The position numbers were made by a program, and so were the translations under genes. A DNA stretch of 64,000 nucleotides. Source: an uncultured Vicinamibacterales bacterium. GTDB taxonomy: Bacteria; Acidobacteriota; Vicinamibacteria; Vicinamibacterales; UBA8438. The stretch's first letter is position 1, and the number at the start of each line of letters is the position of its first letter. This document shows, one piece after another, positions 24,939 to 33,778 of this stretch. Location: assembly GCA_958295905.1 (NCBI GenBank), contig OY282382.1:4446910-4510909 (forward strand). Direction: 5' to 3'. A model generated the notes under the pieces. That model had not been told where the DNA came from. It did not search any database and was given only the letters and a program-made list of their open reading frames with translations.

Positions 24939-26402
24939 TCAGTCGAACGGGGGCGCCGCCCCGTGCCCGGTCAGAAACGCGACCACGTCGTCGAACCCGT
25001 CGCCGAGGGCCGCGCCGACCGCCGTCCGGCCGCGCGCGTCCGCGGCGTCGACGTCGACGCCCAGCTCGACCGCCGCCCTGACCGCTTCCAGCGTCGCGGC
25101 CTCGACCTCGGCGCGGTCGGGTCCCCGCCCGAGCTCCGTCGCCTCCGCGACTCTCGCGCGGTGGTCCACCGCCCAGAGGGGGTCGCGTCCTCCCAGTCCG
25201 ACCGCCGCCATCAGGGCTGTCGTGTCGCCTTCCTCGACCCACATCCGGCCCGCAGCCGTCCGCCGGTCGGTGGTCCAGTACGCCGGGCGGTGCGTGGCCA
25301 GGGGGTCGGCGCCGTGCCGGGCGAGGAGGCGCATGAGGCCGGCTTCCCGGTGGCGCGCGGCCAGCCAGAAGGCCGGCGCTCTGACGAACCAGGGCGGGAA
25401 GAAGAAGTCCGCGCTGTCGCGCGTGTACCGCGTCGAGGCCGACACCCGGGCGTTCGGGTCGGCTCCGGCCGACAGGAGCGCCTCGGCCAGCATCGGGTCC
25501 CGACGCAGGATCGCGGCGTGCAGCGGCGCATAGCCGCCCCCGGCCGCATTCGGGTCCGCGCCGCTATCCAGCAATAGCGCAGCGACGGCGCCGTTCCCGC
25601 TGAGGGCCGCGACGGCCAGCGCGCCGGCTCCGTCGGGCGCGGCTTCGTTCACGTCGGCGCCCGCCGCCACGAGCAGCCGCGCCGAGGCGACGTCGCCCAC
25701 CCGGGCCGCGAACAGCAACGGGGTGAACCCCCCGCTCCGGACCTCGGTGATGTAGCACTCGTCCCGGGGCACGCACTGCAGACCGTAGTTCGCGTACGTC
25801 GAGATGGTCTTGACGGTCTCCGTGAAGGTGGTCGAGCGCGCGCGCACGTCGGCGCCATGCGCCAGCAGCACCTCGACCACCGAGGGATGGCTCTGCGCGA
25901 CCGCCCACATGAGGGCCGTCTGCGCGCCGTAGGCCCCTTCCGCGGTGGCCGCGTCGACGTCGGCGCCCGCGTCCAGCAGCCGGCCCACCACGCCGGCATC
26001 GCCGGCACGGGCCGCCGTCATCAGCGGCGTCTCCCCGAAAGGCAACGGCACGTTCGGGTCGGCTCCGGCCCCGAGCAGGGTCTCGACCATGGCCGAGCTG
26101 CCGTTCTCGCACGCAGCCCAGAGCGGCGTGACCCCGAGGTCATTCGCGGCGTCGACGTCGGCCCCGGCGCGAATCAGCAGCGCCGCGACCTCGCGATTGT
26201 CCCGGTAGCTCGCCCAATGAAGAGCGGTCGAGCCGTCCCCCTCGCGCGCGTCGACGTCGGCGCCCGCGTCCAGCAGCGTCCGGACGGCAGCCCAGTCGGC
26301 GCGCCTCGCGGCATCGGCGAGCGCCGTCCCGGGCGGCGCCGCGGCCGCGGCGCCGACGCCCACCAGGGCCAGCAGCAACCCCGACACGCAGAAACGCGCC
26401 AC
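24939..26402 (-). CDS. Secreted ankyrin-repeat protein (module 1)
   Basis: A 487-residue protein with a signal peptide (VARFCVSGLLLALVGVGAAA) and about nine ankyrin repeats: VRTLLDAGADVDAREGDGST, LLIRAGADVDAANDLGVTPL, LLGAGADPNVPLPFGETPL and so on. An insertion near residue 230 contains CVPRDECYI and one near 335 contains FFFPPWFVRAPAFWLAARHR, both also typical of related exported ankyrin proteins. The GTG at 26402 follows GGAGAGCAG and places the signal peptide at the N-terminus. It is the third gene after the DUF1592 and DUF1552 genes, an order repeated at 53027-59110. A role in binding partners in the periplasm is inferred. Confidence 0.85.
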   Translation of the reverse strand: MARFCVSGLLLALVGVGAAAAAPPGTALADAARRADWAAVRTLLDAGADVDAREGDGSTALHWASYRDNREVAALLIRAGADVDAANDLGVTPLWAACENGSSAMVETLLGAGADPNVPLPFGETPLMTAARAGDAGVVGRLLDAGADVDAATAEGAYGAQTALMWAVAQSHPSVVEVLLAHGADVRARSTTFTETVKTISTYANYGLQCVPRDECYITEVRSGGFTPLLFAARVGDVASARLLVAAGADVNEAAPDGAGALAVAALSGNGAVAALLLDSGADPNAAGGGYAPLHAAILRRDPMLAEALLSAGADPNARVSASTRYTRDSADFFFPPWFVRAPAFWLAARHREAGLMRLLARHGADPLATHRPAYWTTDRRTAAGRMWVEEGDTTALMAAVGLGGRDPLWAVDHRARVAEATELGRGPDRAEVEAATLEAVRAAVELGVDVDAADARGRTAVGAALGDGFDDVVAFLTGHGAAPPFD

Positions 26403-26467
26403 CCTGCTCTCCCGGCCCGGCCCGGACGTCACCGCTTCACGGCACCGCCGTCCGCCCGACCAATCCT

Positions 26468-26503
26468 GCAGGCCCCCGCGCCGTTCTGCGGCGCAAACTC
26501 CGG
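26468..26503. repeat. Palindromic repeat, degenerate copy
   Basis: GCGCCGTTCTGCGGCGCAAACTCC keeps the hairpin core of the dispersed palindrome but has lost part of its outer arm; a variant of the CCAATCCT(C) lead-in precedes it. It lies in the spacer upstream of the ankyrin gene. Confidence 0.6.
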
Positions 26504-26615
26504 GCAGCCCTTGGCGAAACGCCGCGTGGCCGGACGAACTGCATCGCCGCCCGCATGCAGCGGGGCTCTTTCCACCGGCTCCCAACATCGCCATCCCTCA
26601 CCCGGAAATCGCCGC

Positions 26616-26695
26616 TAAGGTCGCGCTGCGGCCTCCGATTGCCGCCCAACCAACCCTCCATGGAGTCCGCACCGTTCTACGGCGCAGACTCCTGG
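26616..26695. repeat. Palindromic repeat with conserved lead-in
   Basis: The palindrome GGAGTCCGCACCGTTCTACGG...CAGACTCC (26662-26692) is preceded by GGTCGCGCTGCGGCCTCCGA and CCCAACCAACCCTCC. The same lead-in occurs at 56475. It sits between the DUF1552 and ankyrin genes. The arms match the ends of the IS1182-type remnant at 21238. Confidence 0.75.
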
Positions 26696-26755
26696 TCCAG
26701 CTTCGTGTGCGCCAGCGGCGTCCTGCAGTCGCCCGGCGCCCTGACGCAACTGCCT

Positions 26756-28117
26756 CTACACCTCCGACAGCGTATCGATCTCGTCGATCGGCAAGGGCCC
26801 GGCGCTGCCGCCGACGCGCTCCAGGGGGACGTCGAACTTGTCCATCAGGGTGAGCAGGAGATTGGCGTGCGAGGTCCCCGGGCCGTACGCGAGATGCCGC
26901 CCGCCCTTGAGCCGTCCCCCACCGCCGCCGAGCACCAGAATCGGGACGTTGGTGCCCGCATGGCGCGTGCTGTTGGACATGCACGTGCCGTACATGATGG
27001 TCATGTTGTCCAGCAGCGACCCGTCCTGGTCGGGCGTCGCCCGCAGCCGCTCGAGGTACCGCGAGGTCAGCTCCGCGTGATACCGGTTCACCTTGGACAT
27101 CTTGGCGATGAGGGCCGGATCGTTGCCGTGGTGCGACAGCGGATGGTGGGGTTCGGCGACTCCCACCTCGGGATAGGTCCTGGTGCTCTGCTCGCGGCCG
27201 AGCATGAACGTGGCGACGCGGGTGATGTCGCTCTGCAGGGCCAGGAACTGCAGGTCGAACATCAGCTCGACGTGCTCCTCGAACGTGGACGGCACGCCCC
27301 GGGGCTCCTCTGCGAAGACCTCCGGATGCGCGTCGTTCCTGGATTCCGCCACCTCGATGCGTCTCTCGACGTCGCGGACGGCCGCGGCATAGTCCTCGAC
27401 CTTGCGCCGATCGTCCGCCCCGACGCGGCGCTCGACGTCGGCCAGCTTGCCCATCACCGAGTCGAGGATGCTCCGCTTCTCCGCCAGGCGCGCCCGGCGC
27501 ACCTCGGGGTCGGTCGAGCCGCTGTCGCCGAACAGCCGCTCGAACACCGCCCGCGGGTTGTTCTCCATCGGCAGCGGCATGGTCGGCGTGCGCCACGAGA
27601 TCGTCTGGGTGTACGCGCAGCTCAGGCCCGAGGTGCACTGTCCCGCGTTGGCTTCCTTGTCTATCGACAGCTCGAGCGAGGCGAGCGGGGTCGAGCCGCC
27701 GAGCTCGCGGGCGAGCATCTGGTCGATCGACGTGTCGGCCACCACGTCCGTCTCCGACGCGCCCCCGCGCCGCGTGCCGGTGAGGAACGAGCCGGACGCG
27801 CCCGCGTGGACGTAGATCCACGACGAGCGGAGCCCCGAGAAGACGAGCATCCGGTCCCGGAACGGGGCCAGGGGCTGCAGAATCGGAGTGAGCTCGAAGT
27901 CGCGTCCCACCGCCGCCGGCGTCCAGTACTCCATCGCCATCCCGTTCGGCACGAAGATGGCCTGGAAGCGCCGCACCGGCTTGGCCGCGGACCGCGCCAG
28001 CGCCGACACGCCGGGCGCCATCGCGTCGAGAAACGGCAGCGCCACGGTCGCGCCCACGCCGCGCAGGACCGTCCGGCGGGACAAGGGCTTCGCGGTGATG
28101 ATGTTGATGCCTCTCAT
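26756..28117 (-). CDS. DUF1552 protein, Tat-type leader (module 1)
   Basis: A 453-residue DUF1552 protein. The N-terminus KPLSRRTVLRGVGATVALPF is a twin-arginine leader followed by the conserved LPFLDAM. Other family blocks are FVPNGMAMEYWTP, SIDQMLAREL, MENNPRAVFERLFG, HHPLSHHGNDP and DNMTIMYGTCMSNS. The family is common in Planctomycetota, Myxococcota and Acidobacteriota next to DUF1592 proteins, and its biochemical role is unknown; structural predictions usually compare it with alkaline-phosphatase or sulfatase-like folds, which I cannot verify here. ATG 28117 was chosen because GAGGACTGAC precedes it. A 141-bp tandem duplication sits directly upstream. Confidence 0.88.
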   Translation of the reverse strand: MRGINIITAKPLSRRTVLRGVGATVALPFLDAMAPGVSALARSAAKPVRRFQAIFVPNGMAMEYWTPAAVGRDFELTPILQPLAPFRDRMLVFSGLRSSWIYVHAGASGSFLTGTRRGGASETDVVADTSIDQMLARELGGSTPLASLELSIDKEANAGQCTSGLSCAYTQTISWRTPTMPLPMENNPRAVFERLFGDSGSTDPEVRRARLAEKRSILDSVMGKLADVERRVGADDRRKVEDYAAAVRDVERRIEVAESRNDAHPEVFAEEPRGVPSTFEEHVELMFDLQFLALQSDITRVATFMLGREQSTRTYPEVGVAEPHHPLSHHGNDPALIAKMSKVNRYHAELTSRYLERLRATPDQDGSLLDNMTIMYGTCMSNSTRHAGTNVPILVLGGGGGRLKGGRHLAYGPGTSHANLLLTLMDKFDVPLERVGGSAGPLPIDEIDTLSEV

Positions 28118-28124
28118 GTCAGTC

Positions 28125-28405
28125 CTCATGTCGGCTCGTAGCCGTCCACGCAGGTTGAACCGTCATTCCGCCGCCCGCCTCATCAGGAACGCCGGGCTCT
28201 CGACGACGCCGAGAATGATCGACGACCAGCGATACCCGTCCGCGGCCGCGTTGCGGACGATGCCTCTCATGTCGGCTCGTAGCCGTCCACGCAGGTTGAA
28301 CCGTCATTCCGCCGCCCGCCTCATCAGGAACGCCGGGCTCTCGACGACGCCGAGAATGATCGACGACCAGCGATACCCGTCCGCGGCCGCGTTGCGGACG
28401 ATGCC
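28125..28405. repeat. 141-bp tandem duplication at a gene junction
   Basis: The segment 28125-28264 is repeated at 28266-28405. It contains the last 35 codons of the DUF1592 gene and the spacer. As a result a second, orphan copy of the C-terminus (WSSIILGVVESPAFLMRRAA) lies between the real stop at 28304 and the DUF1552 start. Identical copies indicate a recent event; GATGC is shared at the junction. Confidence 0.9.
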
Positions 28406-30826
28406 GCGCACCGTCGGCTGGTCGTAGTGCCGGAGCTGGCGCCCGAGGGCGTAAGCCAGGAGCCGCCCGGTGAGGGTGCCCACGAACCGATCGGGCTCTT
28501 CGAGCAGGAGGCCCCGCAGCCCGGCGAGGCCCACCGCCGCCACCCCGTTCGGCAGGACGCCGGCGGCGTCGACGGGATGACCCGCCTCGGTGACGGTCCG
28601 CCACCGCCCGATGGCGTCGTAGTGCTCCAGCATGAACCCCGGCGGATCGATGAGCCGGTGACAGCCCGCGCACGCCGGGTTGCGCCGGTGCAGCTCCAGG
28701 CGCTCGCGCATCGTCGCCGGCGCGTCGTTCTCCCCGCGCTCGGGCAACGGCGGCACGTCGGGCGGCGGACCCGGCGGCGGCGCGCCGAAGATGGCTTCCA
28801 GCAGCCACCGCCCCCGCAGGACGGGCGAGGTGCGGTTCGGGTAGGAGGTCAGCGACAGCAGCGATCCATGGCCCAGCAACCCGCCCCGCTGTTCCAGGTC
28901 GGGCAGCGACACGCGCCGGAACCGGCTGCCGTAGACCCCCGGGATGCCGTAGTGCCGCGCCAGCCGCTCGTTCACGTAGGTGTAGTCGGCGGCGAGGAGG
29001 TCGAGGACGCTGCGGTCCTCGTCGATGGTGCTGCCGATGAACGACGCCGTCTCCTGCCGGAACGCCTCCACCAGATCCTGGTCGAACTCGGGATAGACCG
29101 CGGGCTCGGCCTTCACGTCGTCGAGGTTCCGCAGGTGCAGCCACTGCGCGGCGAAGTTGCTGACCAGCGCCTCGCTCCGCGCATCGGCCAGCATGCGCCG
29201 CACCTGCCGGCGCAGGGTCGCGGGGTCCGTCAGCTCTCCGCGCTCGGCGACCTCGAGCAGCTCGTCGTCGGGGATGCTGCTCCACAGGAAGAACGACAGG
29301 CGCGAGGCGAGCTCCAGATCCCCCAGCGCGTACGCCTCTCCCGGCCCCGCGCCGGGCGGGTCCTCGTGCACCCGCAGGAGGAAGTCGGGGTCGACGAGCA
29401 GCCGTTCGAGCGCGAGCTGGATGCCGGTGTCGAAGCCGCCCCCCGCCTTCGCCCGCCCGTCCCGGAAGAACCCGAGCAGCGTCTCGACGTCTCTCTCCGT
29501 CGGCGGCCGGCGATAGGCGCGGCGGGCCAGCCGCGACAGGATCCGCTCCGCGCACGCGTCCTCCTCCGCCGCGGCGGCGGGCCGGCATGCGAAGACCCGC
29601 CGCCGGCTCGGCGTGTCGTCGGGGACCGCGCCCTCATAGGGCCCCTCAATCGTCAGGGCCTGGACCTCGGCATTCCCGTGGTACTTCTCGTCATTCGACA
29701 GGACCGCGCCCTTCATGACCGGCTGCAGGGGTCCCTCAGGCTCCCACCGGTTCCGGACGAACGAGACCCCGACGACGTGCGGTCCGCCGTCGACGGGCAC
29801 GCGGACCTCCAGGTGGGCGGCCGACTCGCGGACGTAGCGCTCCCACTCGGGGTCGCCCGCCTCCGCCGGCGACCACGTCGTCGGAGCCGGCGCGCCCGGC
29901 GCCTCGCCCCCCACCGTGAACCGCTCGACGAGCCGCCCGTCGATACGCAGGTCGAGGAGGTTCCTCCTGCCCATGCCGCGGACGTAGTCCTGCCAGTTGG
30001 TCGTCAGCCCGATGCGGAAGATGTAGTTGCCGTCGGCGGGAAAATGGTAGGTCGCGCTGAGGCCGCCGCGGGACCCGAGCGGCAGGTCCTCGTTCCGCCG
30101 GTCCGCCTGCGTCAGCAGCACCGAGTTCTCGAACCGCGCGAACTCCGGCGCCGTCGTGACCCCGGTGGCGAGGCGCGAGATCTTCCGCGCCGCCGACAGA
30201 TACCGCTCGAGCTGGGCGGTCGAGATGGAGAGCACCTCCGCGTTGTTGTCGAACCCGGTGTCCGACGTCTCGTCCCCGGGCAGCAGCGCCGCCACGTCGA
30301 TGTCGAGGGCGAGGAGATCGCGGATCGCATTGCCGTACTCCGTGCGGTTCAGGCGATGCATCGAACCGGTCCGGCCCGGGTTCGGGTTCGTCGAGGCCGC
30401 CTCGTCGATTCGCGCCTCCAGCCAGCCCGCGGCGGCGCGGGACTCGTCCCCGCCGGGCCGCGGGCGCCCGGCCGGGGGCATGGAGCCCGCCCTGAGCCTC
30501 GCGATCACGCGCTCCCACAGCTCGGCGTCGGCGCTCGGGTGCTCGGTGTCCGCCACGTCCAGGGCGAGCCCCGTTTCCCGGAGCTGCGCATCGAGCACCG
30601 ATGGAGCCCCGCCCGCCGCGGTGACCCGGCGCTCGCTGTGGCAGACGACGCAGTATCGATCGAGGAGGCCGCGGACGGATTGGGGGGAAGCCGCCGCCGG
30701 TTGGGCAGCCGAAGCGGCCAGGAGTTGGCCGGACGAGCGGCCGGGGGTCGAGCCGCCCGCCGTCCCGACGGCAACCGCCACGGCCGCGGCCAGGGTCGGC
30801 ACGGTCCCAGTTCGCCGTATCTTCAT
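28304..30826 (-). CDS. DUF1592-type cytochrome-like protein (PSD family, module 1)
   Basis: An exported 840-residue protein of the planctomycete-cytochrome-associated group. After a signal-like N-terminus there is a heme c motif CVVCH (about residue 59). DUF1587 follows (MHRLNRTEYGNAIRDLLALD, about 156). Then come a carbohydrate-binding-like beta region, DUF1595 (ERILSRLARRAYRRPPTERD), DUF1592 (LASRLSFFLWSSIPDDEL), DUF1588 (NRTSPVLRGRWLLEAI and a second CAGCH) and DUF1585 (GRLLAYALGRQLRHYD to the end). It heads a minus-strand module with the DUF1552 and ankyrin genes. Electron transfer is inferred from the heme motifs; the substrate is unknown. ATG 30826 has GAGGG six bases ahead; the ATG three bases upstream is an alternative. 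Confidence 0.9.
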   Translation of the reverse strand: MKIRRTGTVPTLAAAVAVAVGTAGGSTPGRSSGQLLAASAAQPAAASPQSVRGLLDRYCVVCHSERRVTAAGGAPSVLDAQLRETGLALDVADTEHPSADAELWERVIARLRAGSMPPAGRPRPGGDESRAAAGWLEARIDEAASTNPNPGRTGSMHRLNRTEYGNAIRDLLALDIDVAALLPGDETSDTGFDNNAEVLSISTAQLERYLSAARKISRLATGVTTAPEFARFENSVLLTQADRRNEDLPLGSRGGLSATYHFPADGNYIFRIGLTTNWQDYVRGMGRRNLLDLRIDGRLVERFTVGGEAPGAPAPTTWSPAEAGDPEWERYVRESAAHLEVRVPVDGGPHVVGVSFVRNRWEPEGPLQPVMKGAVLSNDEKYHGNAEVQALTIEGPYEGAVPDDTPSRRRVFACRPAAAAEEDACAERILSRLARRAYRRPPTERDVETLLGFFRDGRAKAGGGFDTGIQLALERLLVDPDFLLRVHEDPPGAGPGEAYALGDLELASRLSFFLWSSIPDDELLEVAERGELTDPATLRRQVRRMLADARSEALVSNFAAQWLHLRNLDDVKAEPAVYPEFDQDLVEAFRQETASFIGSTIDEDRSVLDLLAADYTYVNERLARHYGIPGVYGSRFRRVSLPDLEQRGGLLGHGSLLSLTSYPNRTSPVLRGRWLLEAIFGAPPPGPPPDVPPLPERGENDAPATMRERLELHRRNPACAGCHRLIDPPGFMLEHYDAIGRWRTVTEAGHPVDAAGVLPNGVAAVGLAGLRGLLLEEPDRFVGTLTGRLLAYALGRQLRHYDQPTVRGIVRNAAADGYRWSSIILGVVESPAFLMRRAAE

Positions 30827-31015
30827 CATCGCCCTCGCAGGCCGAATATTCTAGCAGCCCGAAGGTCCAATGACATGCGGCACCCCAACGACGAAACGAC
30901 GAGCCGCCGGCGCCCCCCAATCTCTCACTTCCATCGTCCTCCGGGCGCACGCGGGCCGCTGCTCGGACCGGTTCGCCGGCAGCACCGAGAGCGATCCCGC
31001 CCGCCACGGCCAAGG

Positions 31016-31178
31016 CCATCCCACGTTCCGCCACCGCCGTGCGCAGTCAGAATCGTGGCGGGTCTTGGGACTCCGGATGTGCGGAATCGTGGGTCTCACG
31101 CGGCGCCGGCCGGTCGGCAAGACGGTGGCGACCCCTCGAATCGGGGGCGAGCCGTCACGCGCAGTCAGCGTGGGATGC
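31016..31178 (+). repeat. Miniature inverted-repeat element (copy B)
   Basis: About 163 bp, ends CCATCCCACGTTCCGCC and (inwards) GCATCCCACGCTGACTGCGC. The interior carries GGTCTCACGCGGCGCCGGCC and CCCCTCGAATCGGGG, a small hairpin. It has the opposite orientation to copy A. Confidence 0.75.
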
Positions 31179-31553
31179 TCCTGCCGCCACGGCACGGCCT
31201 CCTTGACCAGACTGCACCGGCTGCCATCCATGCGCACAACAGGGTCGGCCACGTGCAGGTCGAGCCAGCCCGAACTCTCGCCCCGCGGCACCGACACAAG
31301 ACGCACGGCTCGGGCTCGCCGCCGGGACGGAACCGTCTCCCGGCCACGCACGCCCGCAGCCGCCGCTACCCGTCGGGTCACGCGGCAGGACCGCCCCCGC
31401 CCACACCAGGGCCGGCGCCGACACCACGAGGCCCGTCAGCCCGGCGAAGCCAATCCACTCCAAGTGGGCGTCGATCTGGGGGTCGCGTTTCGGCATCCGC
31501 CACGTCGGCGCGGTCGAGCAGCAGACTGGTCGCCGGCCCGCGTGGCCAGCCGC
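31179..31553. other. No gene seen
   Basis: The 375 bp between the miniature element and the NYN remnant hold only shadow frames. Confidence 0.45.
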
Positions 31554-32233
31554 TCACCGCCACGATTCCCTCCGGGCATCGCTGGCGCTGCGGGCTACAA
31601 CGGACGCATCGTAACAGTCGGCGAACCACGACGCCGCGCGGATTCGTATGAACGAGTTCACCGCGGCGGCGAGCCGGGCTCCGGACGATGCCGAGACCGC
31701 GTACACTTTCTTTCCGCGCGAGCGGACGTGCTCGACCGCCGGCGTGAAGTCACCATCGGCCGAGAGCAGGTAGGCGTCGTCGAAGCCATCGCGTTCGGCC
31801 AGGACCACCAAGTCCACGGCGAGCATTACGTCGACGGCCTTCTCCACAAGAACGGTGGTCTTCTGGTCCCGTTGCGCCAGCCTCATCAGGTCCTGAAATA
31901 CCCTGAGATCGATCTTCGTTCCCAGATTGGAGAGATAGGATCGCAAATTGCGCGCGATCTGATTTGTAACCGCTCGCGGTTCCAGCCGGCCGAGGTGGGC
32001 GCTGATACGCGGCTCAGCCTCGAGCTTCGCGAGAAAGCGACGCTGGCCGGTGTAGAGCGTGACATCCCCGCTCTGGGGCACGCGGCCGATGTAGTACCGC
32101 GTGCCGATCCACCGCCGCGGCCCGACCAGCTTCAGAGAGAGTCTTCGGTAGTCGAGTCGACCAAGGTCGACCGACCCTTGAGGCCATGGTACCAGTTGTT
32201 GCCGTCGATGAAGAGCGTCGCCCGAGGTGCCAT
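31554..32233 (-). pseudogene. NYN-domain ribonuclease-like protein, frameshifted
   Basis: An ATG at 32233 opens MAPRATLFIDGNNWYHGLKG, the start of a NYN (LabA/DUF88) domain with its first conserved Asp. Near 32165 the frame must shift by one base to continue LGRLDYRRLSLKLVGPRRWI, then VEKAVDVMLAVDLVVLAERD and DDAYLLSADGDFTPAVEHVR, which hold the other acidic residues. The full product would be about 225 residues, normal for the family. NYN proteins are metal-dependent nucleases. One frameshift could be a sequencing error. A hairpin terminator lies 12 bp ahead of the start. Confidence 0.75.
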
Positions 32234-32243
32234 CGCGCGGACA

Positions 32244-32321
32244 GAAAAAAACCCCGGCGTGTGGTGCGCGAGACACCAGACCCCGGGGGGGTGAAGCCCG
32301 ACTCCCTTGGGAGCCGACTCT
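32244..32321 (-). terminator. Hairpin pair with a T-run ahead of the NYN gene
   Basis: On the minus strand a first hairpin (GGCTCCC and GGGAGTC, 32297-32318) is followed by a larger one (CCCCGG, CTGGTG, CACCA, CCGGGG) and then seven Ts at 32245-32251. The T-run ends 12 bp before the NYN start codon. It is either the terminator of an upstream transcript, for which no gene is visible, or an attenuator in the leader. Confidence 0.6.
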
Positions 32322-32378
32322 CGAAGCCTAGCGCGCCAACCGACAGCGTGTCAATGGGTCACCGTATCCCCGCCAGGA

Positions 32379-32541
32379 CCATCCCACGCTCCGACACCGC
32401 CGTGCACAGGCGGAATCGTGGCGGGTCCTGGGGTTCCGGACGTGCGGCATCGTGGGTCTCACGCGGCGCCGGCCGGTCGGCAAGACGGTGGCGACCCCTC
32501 GAATCGGTGGCGGGCCGTCACGCGCAGTCAGTGTGGGATGC
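32379..32541 (+). repeat. Miniature inverted-repeat element (copy C)
   Basis: About 163 bp, same orientation as copy B, ends CCATCCCACGCTCCGAC and (inwards) GCATCCCACACTGACTGCGC. The flanking bases also look palindromic (GCCAGGA and CCAGGGG), which may extend the terminal repeat to about 17 bp. Confidence 0.75.
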
Positions 32542-32596
32542 CCCTGGTATCCTCGACAGGCTCGACACCACGCTCGACGCCGACGAACAGTCTCGC

Positions 32597-33130
32597 TCAG
32601 TTCGTCTCCTGCCACAGTAGACGAGTCCGACCGGCTCCACGCGCTTCGCCTGCACCTCGTAGAACGCTCGGATGCGCCCCGGCTCCCGGCCCAAGTCGCG
32701 GTCGAATTGGTCGAAGCAGGTGCGCCAGTAACGCATGTTCGATTGGAGCTGACACCCGTTCGTCCTGGTCGAAGTCGAGCACGATCTGCGAGTACTGGCC
32801 CGCGTGGCGGTCGAGCTCGTCGACGACGCGCTCGCGCTGGCGCCGGAACATCTCTTCGAGGTCGCGCGCCTCCCGCTCGCCCCGCTCGCCCCGGCGGCGC
32901 GGCGCCAGCTCGGCGATCTCCTCGGCCCGCGGCTCGATTGGTCGCAGCAGCTCCTCGACATCGCCGCGGCGCGGTCGCCAACAGCTTGGTCCGGATGACG
33001 TCGTGCGGCATCCAGTCCGAACGCCGGACCAGCGACTGAATCGAGCAAGTCGAGGGTGCGCGTCTCGACCTTGCGGGCGTAGGCCCCTCGCCCAGGCAAG
33101 GACTCGATTCCCCGCGTTGTCCTCCTCGGA
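32597..33130 (-). pseudogene. SNF2-type helicase, C-terminal fragment (DISARM DrmD-like), frameshifted
   Basis: The pieces ARKVETRTLDLLDS, WMPHDVIRTKLLATAPRR, ELLRPIEPRAEEIAELAPRR, HAGQYSQIVLDFDQDER, QSNMRYWRTCFDQFDRDLGR, RIRAFYEVQAKRVEPVGLVY and LWQETN with a stop follow one another in three frames. They resemble the C-terminal region of large SNF2-like helicases of the DrmD type used in DISARM phage defence; that name is from memory and needs a search. At least three frameshifts and a missing ATPase core make it dead. It lies beside the NYN remnant. Confidence 0.5.
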
Positions 33131-33247
33131 AGGCTCTGCCTTCATGGACGTCGGGCCGGGCGGCTGCACAAGAGCTCGTCCCCCTGGCCGCCCGATGGGT
33201 CGAGCCGGGGCGGTGGACGCCCTTCAGGGTGGTAAAATCACCGCACC

Positions 33248-33778
33248 ATGAGAGTTGTCCCGCGAGTGCTGATCGTCGTCGGATGCCTGCTGCTGATCCC
33301 GCTGACCGCCGTCGTCACCGCCGCTGTGAAACAGCGCTTCGCCGACGGCCCGAACCGGCTGTTCTCGGGCGGCCCCCTCGTGTCGGGCGAGTTGCACGCC
33401 GGACCCGAACCGGACTGGAGCTTCGTCGAGGACATCCCCACCATCGAGCTGCAACTGCTCGACCCGCCGCGGTCCCGCCGCATCTGGACCACGGAGTACG
33501 ACGGCAAGCTGTACGTCTGGTCCGGCTACATGGGCACGACGGTGGGCCGGCTCTGGAAGCGCTGGCCGATACAGGCGGAGCGGGACGGCCGCGCGGTGCT
33601 CCGCATCGGCGGCAAGCGCTACGAGCGGCAGCTCGTGCGCATCGAGTCGGGCGAGGTCCTCGACGGCGTCAGCAGCGCCATCCGGGACAAGTACCCGTCT
33701 CAGGTCACCCGGGCCGCGGTCGAAGCCGGCGACTCCTGGGTGTTCGAGGCGGCGCCGCGCCAGGACTCTGCGCCGTAG
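33248..33778 (+). CDS. Membrane-anchored protein with a FMN-oxidase-like region, unknown function
   Basis: A 176-residue protein with an N-terminal helix (VLIVVGCLLLIPLTAVVTAA) and a soluble domain containing RIWTTEYDGKLYVWSGYMG and RLWKRWPIQAERDGRAVLRI. The second part recalls the split-barrel flavin-binding and DUF2255-like proteins, but weakly. The stop codon TAG at 33776 lies inside the dispersed palindromic repeat, so the last residues (QDSAP) are encoded by the repeat. The gene is alone on this strand segment. Confidence 0.65.
   Translation: MRVVPRVLIVVGCLLLIPLTAVVTAAVKQRFADGPNRLFSGGPLVSGELHAGPEPDWSFVEDIPTIELQLLDPPRSRRIWTTEYDGKLYVWSGYMGTTVGRLWKRWPIQAERDGRAVLRIGGKRYERQLVRIESGEVLDGVSSAIRDKYPSQVTRAAVEAGDSWVFEAAPRQDSAP

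Noticed and set aside
28427-31651. A 1074-codon open frame on the plus strand
   Set aside because: It is the antisense of the DUF1592 gene and flanking repeats; no domain and biased composition.
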